A stretch of DNA of 6,395 nt from positions 1 to 6,395 of the forward strand of contig JABFVP010000001.1 in the NCBI GenBank assembly GCA_013362725.1, in the 5' to 3' direction. This DNA comes from Cupriavidus sp. (GTDB taxonomy: Bacteria > Pseudomonadota > Gammaproteobacteria > Burkholderiales > Burkholderiaceae). Under the pieces are notes generated by a model, which was not told where the DNA came from, made no database searches, and worked only from the letters and a program-made list of their open reading frames with translations. Below, one piece after another: positions 1 through 5,246 of this stretch (positions are counted from its first letter, which is position 1; every line of letters begins with the position of its first letter). Both the position numbers and the translations under genes were made by a program.

Positions 1-1644
1 GAAATCCTTCGGGTTCGAGATACCCGCAGGTTTTTCCACTTTCTCCAGCTCGTCGTTCAGCGCGTTGCGGTCGAGGATTTCGCCGGTGTTGGGATCGCGG
101 TACTCCTGGTCCTGGATCCACAGGTCGGCGAACACCACATAGCGGTCGAAGATGTTCTGCCCGTACTCAGAATACGATTCAAGGTAAGCGGTCTGGATCT
201 CCTTGCCGATGAACTCCACGAACGGCGTGGTCAGGTACTCCTTGATATACGACAGCAGCTTGGCTTCCTGCTCGGGCGGGAACTGCTCGCGCTCGATCTG
301 CTGCTCGAGCACGTACAGCAGGTGCACCGGGTTGGCCGCCACTTCGGTGTTGTCGAAGTTGAAGACCTTGGACAGGACCTTGAACGCAAAGCGCGTCGAC
401 AGGCCGTTCATGCCCTCGTCGATGCCGGCGTAGTCGCGGTATTCCTGGTACGACTTCGCCTTCGGATCCACGTCCTTCAGGCTCTCGCCGTCGTAGACGC
501 GCATCTTCGAGAAGATGTTCGAATTCTCGGGCTCCTTGATGCGCGTGAGCACCGCGAACTGCGCCATCATTTTCAGCGTGTTGGGCGCGCACGGAGCGGC
601 CGACAGCGAACTGCTGCGCAACAGCTTGTCGTAGATCTTGACCTCGTCGGACACGCGCAGGCAGTACGGCACCTTGACGATATAGATCCGGTCGAGGAAG
701 GCCTCGTTGTTCTTGTCCGCCTTGAAGGTCTGCCACTCGGCCTCGTTCGAGTGCGCCAGGATGACGCCGTCGAACGGGATCGCGCCGAAGCCTTCGGTGC
801 CCTTGTAGTTGCCCTCCTGGGTCGCGGTCAGCAGCGGGTGCAGCACCTTGATCGGCGCCTTGAACATTTCGACGAACTCGAGCAGGCCGCGGTTGGCCAG
901 GCACAGGCCGCCGGAATACGAGTACGCGTCCGGGTCGTCCTGCGGGAAGTCCTCGAGCTTGCGGATGTCGACCTTGCCCACCAGCGACGAGATGTCCTGG
1001 TTGTTCTCGTCGCCCGGCTCGGTCTTCGAGATCGCGATCTGCGACAGCACCGACGGGCGCAGCTTCACCACCTTGAACCTGGTGATGTCGCCGTTGAACT
1101 CGTGCAAGCGCTTGACTGCCCAAGGGGACGCAATGGTGTTCAGATAGCGCAGCGGGATGCCGTAGTCCTCTTCCAGGATCTTGCCGTCTTCTTCGGGAGA
1201 GAACAGGCCCAGGGGCGACTCGTGAATGGGCGAACCCTTCAGCGCGTAGATGGGAATCTGTTCCATCAACGCCTTCAGCTTCTCCGCGAGCGAGGACTTG
1301 CCGCCGCCGGGAGGCCCGAGCAGATACAGGATCTGCTTGCGCTCTTCCAGGCCCTGCGCCGCGTGCTTGAAGAACGAGACGATCTGCTCGATCGTGTCCT
1401 CCATGCCGTAGAAGTCGCGGAAGGCCGGATAGATGCGAATGACCTTGTTGAAGAACAGGCGGGACAGCCTGGGATCGTGGTGGGTATCCACCAGCTCAGG
1501 CTGACCGATCGCGGCGAGCATGCGTTCGGCAGCGGTCGCGTAGGCAGTCGGATCCTTCTTGCAGATCTCCAGGTATTCCTGGATGCTGTATTCCTCTTCC
1601 TTGCGAGCTTCGAACCGCGTAGCGTAATGGCCAAAAATGTCCAT
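1..1644 (-). CDS. prkA: PrkA/YeaG-type serine protein kinase with AAA+ domain (partial, C-terminus outside window)
   Basis: Cytoplasmic serine protein kinase of the PrkA family (E. coli YeaG), linked in enterobacteria to nutrient-stress and stationary-phase responses. The window holds the first 548 codons; the family is usually about 640 residues, so roughly 90 C-terminal residues are missing. The protein opens MDIFGHYATRFEARKEEEYS, typical of the family. A Walker A loop, GPPGGGKSS, spans residues 110-118 with the nucleotide-binding lysine at 116. A degenerate Walker B-like segment, EFVEMF, lies near residues 256-261, and a sensor-1-like AHSNEAEW lies at 297-304 (Asn300). The region after about 380 corresponds to the family's C-terminal kinase domain. 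The ATG at 1642-1644 is preceded by GGGAG (1651-1655), a good ribosome site 6 bases upstream. In many proteobacteria the next genes are a YeaH-like (DUF444) protein and a SpoVR-like protein; that is expected here but lies outside the window. The family call is very secure; the phosphorylation target is unknown. Confidence 0.97.
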   Translation of the reverse strand, partial: MDIFGHYATRFEARKEEEYSIQEYLEICKKDPTAYATAAERMLAAIGQPELVDTHHDPRLSRLFFNKVIRIYPAFRDFYGMEDTIEQIVSFFKHAAQGLEERKQILYLLGPPGGGKSSLAEKLKALMEQIPIYALKGSPIHESPLGLFSPEEDGKILEEDYGIPLRYLNTIASPWAVKRLHEFNGDITRFKVVKLRPSVLSQIAISKTEPGDENNQDISSLVGKVDIRKLEDFPQDDPDAYSYSGGLCLANRGLLEFVEMFKAPIKVLHPLLTATQEGNYKGTEGFGAIPFDGVILAHSNEAEWQTFKADKNNEAFLDRIYIVKVPYCLRVSDEVKIYDKLLRSSSLSAAPCAPNTLKMMAQFAVLTRIKEPENSNIFSKMRVYDGESLKDVDPKAKSYQEYRDYAGIDEGMNGLSTRFAFKVLSKVFNFDNTEVAANPVHLLYVLEQQIEREQFPPEQEAKLLSYIKEYLTTPFVEFIGKEIQTAYLESYSEYGQNIFDRYVVFADLWIQDQEYRDPNTGEILDRNALNDELEKVEKPAGISNPKDF

Positions 1645-1650
1645 ACCTCA

Positions 1651-1655
1651 CTCCC
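1651..1655 (-). promoter_or_regulatory. Ribosome binding site of prkA
   Basis: On the minus strand the sequence GGGAGTGAGGT runs directly into the ATG at 1644. GGGAG lies 6 bases from the start codon and a second purine stretch, GAGG, lies closer. This fixes the start of prkA at 1644 and rules out longer forms. Confidence 0.7.
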
Positions 1656-1765
1656 GTCAGAGTTCACGTCCGAGGCGTAGGTAGTGCTACCCCCAAGGCT
1701 TCGCGCAACGTTCGCGGTACACCACCCCGGCCTGGCGACCTGTCATGTTGCGAAGTCTTTACTTC

Positions 1766-1771
1766 ATCATA
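1766..1771 (-). promoter_or_regulatory. Possible -10 box of the prkA promoter
   Basis: The minus strand reads GACTATGATGAAG, giving a TATGAT hexamer with a C directly before it. A C at that position is favoured by the stationary-phase sigma factor, and E. coli yeaG is stress-regulated, so a sigma-S-like promoter is plausible. No good -35 hexamer sits 16-18 bases upstream. The start of transcription would fall near 1759, giving a leader of about 115 bases. This rests on one short motif and is weak. Confidence 0.25.
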
Positions 1772-1810
1772 GTCAAATAACGGCGATGGTGGAGTCCGAG
1801 TTGACGAATC

Positions 1811-1824
1811 TTGCATCGATGCAA
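1811..1824. promoter_or_regulatory. Perfect 14-base palindrome, possible operator
   Basis: TTGCATCGATGCAA equals its own reverse complement over all 14 bases. It sits in the lower-GC part of the spacer, about 170 bases before the prkA start and about 40 bases upstream of the possible -10 box at 1766-1771. That is a usual place for a dimeric activator site. The binding protein is not known from the sequence, and a non-functional palindrome remains possible. Confidence 0.35.
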
Positions 1825-1996
1825 CGGGTGTTTCGCTGCTGCATTTCCCGCTGTATTGCTGCCGGATTTCGCTGTCAGCTTTCGGCTGATTCCCCTCGGC
1901 TTCGCCCCCGCGCGCGACGGGCCATTGACCATGCTTGTGACACACCTTACACCTTTCCCGCCATCCGTGCACAGCCGGTTTTGTAACCATAAGCAC

Positions 1997-2028
1997 GAAA
2001 GCCGGCACAGGTGCCGGCTTTCATTTTT
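1997..2028 (+). terminator. Strong intrinsic terminator hairpin, T-run on plus strand
   Basis: GAAAGCCGGCAC (1997-2008) pairs perfectly with GTGCCGGCTTTC (2011-2022); allowing a real loop of four bases still leaves an 11-base-pair GC-rich stem. It is followed on the plus strand by ATTTTT (2023-2028). In that direction it is a textbook rho-independent terminator. Read on the minus strand the stem is followed by the weaker TTTCGTGCTT, so it may also end the catabolic transcript, whose last gene stops about 85 bases upstream of it. A bidirectional terminator is the most economical reading. Confidence 0.8.
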
Positions 2029-2109
2029 CGCATGGTCTCAGACGTTTTGCGTCATGCGCGCACTAGCACATGGACAGTGCTGATAGCGCTTTGCGCCCGC
2101 GCTGGCAGC

Positions 2110-3297
2110 TCACAGCGTGCGCGCGACCAGCTCCTTCATGATCTCGTTGGAGCCGCCGAAGATCTTGCTGACGCGTGCGTTCGCGTACATGCGCGCGATC
2201 GGGTATTCCAGCATGTAGCCATAGCCGCCGTGCAACTGCAGGCACTCGTCGATGACCTGGCAGTTCTGTTGGGTACACCACCATTTGGCCATCGCCGCGG
2301 TCGCCGCGTCGAGCTGGCCGTCCATCAGGCGCTGCATGCAGTCATCGACGAAGGTCGCGGCGATGGTCGCCACGGTCTTGCATTCGGCCAGCTTGAAACG
2401 GGTGTTCTGCAGGTCGCCGAGCGGCTGTCCGAACACCTTGCGCTGGCGCACGTAGTCGGTGGTCAGCTCGATCGCGCGCTGCATGGTGGCGACCGCGCCC
2501 AGCGCAATGATCATGCGCTCCTGCGGCAGCTGCTGCATCAGCTGGTAAAAGCCCTGCCCCTCCTGCGTGCCGAGCAGGTTGTCGCACGGCACCAGCACGT
2601 CGTCGAAGAACAGCTCGGCGGTGTCCTGGCCCTTCTGCCCGATCTTTTCCAGGATGCGGCCGCGACGGAAGCCCGGCAGGTCGCGGGTTTCCACCATGAC
2701 CAGCGACACGCCGCGCGAGCCGGCTTCCGGATCGGTCTTGGCGACGACGCAGATCAGGTCGGCGTGGTAGCCGTTGGTGATGAAAGTCTTGGCGCCGTTG
2801 ATGCGATAGCAGTCTCCGTCCGAGGTCTGTTCCCGCAGCGCGCGGGTGCGTATCGCTTTGAGGTCGGAACCGGCGCCGGGTTCCGACATGGCGATGGCGG
2901 CCACCAGTTCGCCGCTGGCCATCTGCGGCAGCCATTTCCGCTTCTGCGCCTCGGTGCCGTAGCGCAGCAGGTAGTGCGCCACGATGCCGCTGTGCACGTT
3001 GTTGCCCAGGCTGGTGCAGACCGCGCGCGACATCTCCTGGGTGATGATGGCCTCGTGCGCGAAGGTGCCGCCGCCGCCGCCGTATTCCTCGGGGATGCTG
3101 GCGCACAGCAGCCCGATCTGGCCGGCGCGGCGCCACATGTCGCGGTCGATGTAGCCTTGTTCGGCCCAGCGCGCCTCGTTGGGCGCGAGTTCGCGCTCGA
3201 CGAAGCGCCGCACCGTGTCCTGGAACATCTCCAGCTCTTCGTTCATCCAGGGGGTCTGGCGTGCGGCGGGCGCCGCGTTCTGGTCTTGGGATCCCAT
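2110..3297 (-). CDS. Acyl-CoA dehydrogenase, long-chain (LCAD-like) type
   Basis: FAD-dependent flavoenzyme that oxidises an acyl-CoA to the 2-enoyl-CoA and passes electrons to electron-transfer flavoprotein; cytoplasmic. The 395 residues match the family length. The N-terminal helical domain begins at about MNEELEMF (18-25); the beta-domain carries AMSEPGAGSDL (136-146) and YRINGAKTFITNG (164-176); the C-terminal domain contains RQRKVFGQPL (284-293) and LHGGYGYMLEYP (355-366). Near the end FGGSNEIMKEL replaces the EGT segment that bears the catalytic Glu in short- and medium-chain enzymes, while Glu260 in LPQERMIIA sits where long-chain and isovaleryl-type enzymes keep theirs. The similarity resembles mammalian LCAD, but chain length cannot be read off. 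The ATG at 3297 was chosen; neither it nor the internal ATG at 3246 (MNEEL) has a strong ribosome site, so the start is uncertain. It is the last gene of the catabolic cluster. Confidence 0.95.
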   Translation of the reverse strand: MGSQDQNAAPAARQTPWMNEELEMFQDTVRRFVERELAPNEARWAEQGYIDRDMWRRAGQIGLLCASIPEEYGGGGGTFAHEAIITQEMSRAVCTSLGNNVHSGIVAHYLLRYGTEAQKRKWLPQMASGELVAAIAMSEPGAGSDLKAIRTRALREQTSDGDCYRINGAKTFITNGYHADLICVVAKTDPEAGSRGVSLVMVETRDLPGFRRGRILEKIGQKGQDTAELFFDDVLVPCDNLLGTQEGQGFYQLMQQLPQERMIIALGAVATMQRAIELTTDYVRQRKVFGQPLGDLQNTRFKLAECKTVATIAATFVDDCMQRLMDGQLDAATAAMAKWWCTQQNCQVIDECLQLHGGYGYMLEYPIARMYANARVSKIFGGSNEIMKELVARTL

Positions 3298-3433
3298 AAG
3301 TCGTACCGGTATCAGGGTAAACGTGAACAATGAAGCGGCAGGCTTCGGACCATGCGGGAAACCTGCCTATATAAATAGGGGCGAAGAACAGGGGTGGCCG
3401 ATGCTGCGGAGCAGCAAGACTCGCCCTGTCCTT
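3298..3433. other. Spacer between crotonase and dehydrogenase genes
   Basis: This 136-base gap is much longer than the gaps between the other cluster genes. It contains a small hairpin, TGCTGC-gga-GCAGCA (3402-3416), with no following T-run on the minus strand; an A/T-rich island (3366-3379); and a weak imperfect inverted repeat, GGCAGG...CCTGCC (about 3337-3367). No gene is visible. It may carry an additional promoter for the dehydrogenase gene. Confidence 0.5.
3366..3379 (-). promoter_or_regulatory. A/T-rich island, possible promoter -10 region for acyl-CoA dehydrogenase
   Basis: The minus strand reads CCTATTTATATAGG, an A/T-rich core in otherwise very GC-rich DNA, flanked by 5-base inverted arms (CCTAT/ATAGG). 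It offers several TATAAT-like hexamers about 70 bases before the dehydrogenase start. No matching -35 hexamer stands at the right distance, so if it is a promoter it would need an activator or another sigma factor. The near-palindromic shape could also be a protein site. Confidence 0.3.
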
Positions 3434-4213
3434 TCAGTCAGGCCAGCGGTAGCGCAACGGCTGTTTGGCCATGAAGCGATCGGCGGCCTCGCGGCGGTAG
3501 CCGGTGGAGAAGGCGATGCCCTGCGCATCCGCCTCCATCGCCAGCATGGTGCCCAGGTCCTGGCCCAGCGACGCATTGAGCGCCTGCTTGGTCAGGCTGA
3601 CCGCCACCGGCGAGGCCTCGGTGAACGCTTGCGCAAGCGCCCGGGCGCGCGCCTGCAGGCCGTCGGCCGGCACGATTTCCATGACGATGCCAAGGTCTTG
3701 CGCCGCCTGGGCATCGAGCTCGCGCATCGAGAACATCAGCGCCTTGGCCCGCTGCAACCCGATCATGCGCGGCAACGTGTAGAGCACGCCACAGTCGGGC
3801 ACCAGACCCATGCGCAGGAACGGCAGCCCGAAGCGCGCGCGCGGCGTGGCCAGGATGATGTCGGCCGTCAGCGCCAGGCTGAACCCGGCGCCATAGGCGG
3901 CGCCGTCGACCGCGGCAATGACCGGCACGTCGAGCTGGATCAGGTGTTCCAGCCAGCCGTGGAGCTTGCGCAGGCGCCGGCGGCCCTGCTCGGCGCTGAT
4001 CTCGACCTGCATCGAGCTGATGTCGCCGCCCGACGAGAAATCGGTGCCGGCCGCGGTCAGGATCAGGGCGCGTACGCTGTCGTCGTCCCGGATCCGGCGA
4101 ATCACTTCGCCGATTTCCTCGCGCATCGGCAGCGACAGCGCATTCTTGCGCGCCGGCGCGTCCAGCGTCAGCGTGGCGACGCCGTCCTCGACGGCAAAAC
4201 GGATGGTTTCCAT
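3434..4213 (-). CDS. Crotonase-family protein (annotated class: enoyl-CoA hydratase/isomerase), probably not a classical hydratase
   Basis: Crotonase-fold enzyme acting on a CoA thioester in the cytoplasm; 259 residues, the usual family length. The oxyanion-hole segments are present: SSGGDI at 60-65 and GAAYGAG at 104-110. Ungapped comparison with rat mitochondrial enoyl-CoA hydratase, from memory, puts Ser112 and Phe132 at the two catalytic glutamates (Glu144 and Glu164 there). Asp140 in GLVPDCGVLYTLPRMIG is kept; an Asp at this place is catalytic in PaaG, dienoyl-CoA isomerase and 4-chlorobenzoyl-CoA dehalogenase. An isomerase-like or other crotonase reaction is therefore more likely than simple hydration, though this is inference. 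The ATG at 4213 lies 5 bases after the stop of the binding-protein gene, indicating translational coupling; an upstream in-frame start at 4261 would overlap that gene and add residues unlike the family. The true substrate is unknown. Confidence 0.92.
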   Translation of the reverse strand: METIRFAVEDGVATLTLDAPARKNALSLPMREEIGEVIRRIRDDDSVRALILTAAGTDFSSGGDISSMQVEISAEQGRRRLRKLHGWLEHLIQLDVPVIAAVDGAAYGAGFSLALTADIILATPRARFGLPFLRMGLVPDCGVLYTLPRMIGLQRAKALMFSMRELDAQAAQDLGIVMEIVPADGLQARARALAQAFTEASPVAVSLTKQALNASLGQDLGTMLAMEADAQGIAFSTGYRREAADRFMAKQPLRYRWPD

Positions 4214-4218
4214 GGCTG

Positions 4219-5202
4219 TCAGTCCAGCTGGATGTTGGCGTCGCGCACGATCTTTGCCCACTTGGGCGTGTCGCCGGCGACCACGGCGGCCAGTTCCTGC
4301 GGCGTCGAGCCGACCGGCTGCAACCCCATGCCAGCCAGCTTTGCCGTCACTTCGGGCAGCCGCACGATGCGCGCGGTCTCGGCCGCCAGCTTTGCCGTCA
4401 CGTCTTTGGGCGCGTTGCCCGGCAGGAACAGCCCGAACCAGCCATTGGGCTCGAACCCGGCCAGGCCCAGTTCGGAGAAGGTCGGCACATTGGGCAGCGC
4501 CTTGTAGCGCTGGGTCCCGGTGATGCCAAGGATCTTGAACTTGCCGCTGTTGAGATAGGGGTTGGCCGAGGTCACGTCGACGAAGGCGCTGTCGACCTGG
4601 CCGCCGAGCAGGTCGCTCATCAGCGGCGCCGCGCCCTTGTACGGGATATGCGCGATCTCGATGCCGGCCTGCTGCCGCAGCAGTTCGCCGTGCAGGTGCG
4701 ACGAAGTGCCGTTGCCGTACGAGCCATAGCTGAGCTTGCCGGCCTTGGCCAGCGCCAGGAACTCGCGCATGGTGCTGGCCGGCACGCGGTTGGGCACCAC
4801 GAACAGGTCGGACGACTTGGCGATCAGCGACACCGGGGTGAAGTCTTTGGCGACGTCGTACGGGGTGCGCTTGTACAGCGACGGCGACTGGATCAGCGCG
4901 GTGATCGCCAGCAGCAGGGTGTAGCCGTCGGCCGGCGCCTTGGCGACGGTGTCGTTGCCCAGCATGCCGCTGGCGCCGGGCTTGTTTTCCACCACCACCG
5001 GCTGCCCCAGGCTGTCGGCCAGGCGCTGGCCGATCAGCCGCCCCACGGTATCGGTGCCGCCGCCGGCCGGGTATGGCACGATCAGCCGGATCGGTTTGGC
5101 GGGGTACGGCTGCTGGGCGAAAACCTGCCCCGCGTTGCCAAGGATGGCCGCGCCGGCCAGGGTGCCGGCCTGCGCCAGCCAGTTGCGTCTGCTCTGTTGC
5201 AT
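4219..5202 (-). CDS. Bug-family (tripartite tricarboxylate transporter type) periplasmic substrate-binding protein
   Basis: Periplasmic solute receptor of the TctC/Bug family, which binds small carboxylated compounds. It has 327 residues, the normal length. The N-terminus MQQSRRNWLAQAG followed by a hydrophobic stretch and VFA-QQ gives an export signal, probably cut after Ala29; the twin arginine (SRRNWL) resembles a Tat signal. Family motifs follow in order: PYPAGGGTD (43-51) and NKPGASG (73-79), both near the ligand site; YGSYGNGTSSHL (159-170); HIPYKG (185-190); QVD (202-204); LPNVPTFSELG (236-246). The ATG at 5202 is preceded by AAAGAGAGAGA, a modest ribosome site. No TctA or TctB membrane subunit is nearby, common for the many orphan Bug proteins of Burkholderiales. 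Its place between a CoA ligase and a crotonase gene suggests that it binds the acid the cluster degrades; the ligand cannot be named from sequence. Confidence 0.95.
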   Translation of the reverse strand: MQQSRRNWLAQAGTLAGAAILGNAGQVFAQQPYPAKPIRLIVPYPAGGGTDTVGRLIGQRLADSLGQPVVVENKPGASGMLGNDTVAKAPADGYTLLLAITALIQSPSLYKRTPYDVAKDFTPVSLIAKSSDLFVVPNRVPASTMREFLALAKAGKLSYGSYGNGTSSHLHGELLRQQAGIEIAHIPYKGAAPLMSDLLGGQVDSAFVDVTSANPYLNSGKFKILGITGTQRYKALPNVPTFSELGLAGFEPNGWFGLFLPGNAPKDVTAKLAAETARIVRLPEVTAKLAGMGLQPVGSTPQELAAVVAGDTPKWAKIVRDANIQLD

Positions 5203-5246
5203 GGTGTCTCTCTCTTTGCTGCTCGGGGTAGGCATCACGGCTGCTC

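Larger units (their letters stand above)
1645..2109. other. Intergenic spacer between prkA and the acyl-CoA dehydrogenase gene
   Basis: This is 465 bases without a convincing gene. Open frames on both strands here have no recognisable domains, no ribosome sites at usable starts, and compositions that look like random translation of GC-rich DNA. Both neighbours are read leftwards, so the spacer should contain the end of the dehydrogenase transcript and the promoter of prkA. Part of it (about 1745-1825) is less GC-rich than the surrounding genes, as expected for a promoter region. Elements seen inside are listed separately: a hairpin with a T-rich run, a 14-base palindrome and a TATGAT box. Confidence 0.75.

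Noticed and set aside
322..1680. Long plus-strand open frame (452 codons) opposite prkA
   Set aside because: It lies antisense to a clear PrkA coding region and its translation is rich in R, V, L, H and D with no domain, the typical shadow of a GC-rich gene on the other strand.
1684..1986. Plus-strand frame of 100 codons ending before the terminator
   Set aside because: Tempting because of the following plus-strand terminator, but there is no good ribosome site, no recognisable domain, and the composition looks like non-coding sequence.
1664..2008. Minus-strand frame of 114 codons in the spacer containing CKVCH (heme-like CxxCH)
   Set aside because: It starts at a non-ATG codon inside the terminator hairpin, has no ribosome site, and the single CxxCH occurs in low-quality sequence without a signal peptide or cytochrome context.
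2011..3333. Long plus-strand open frame (440 codons) opposite the acyl-CoA dehydrogenase gene
   Set aside because: It is antisense to an unmistakable dehydrogenase and shows no family motif; a shadow frame.
3402..3416. Hairpin TGCTGC-gga-GCAGCA after the crotonase gene as a terminator
   Set aside because: The stem is only 6 base pairs and no T-run follows on the minus strand, so termination is not supported.
4214..4261. Longer start for the crotonase at 4261
   Set aside because: It would overlap the end of the binding-protein gene by 43 bases and add 16 residues unlike any crotonase N-terminus; METIRFAVEDG from 4213 fits the family.
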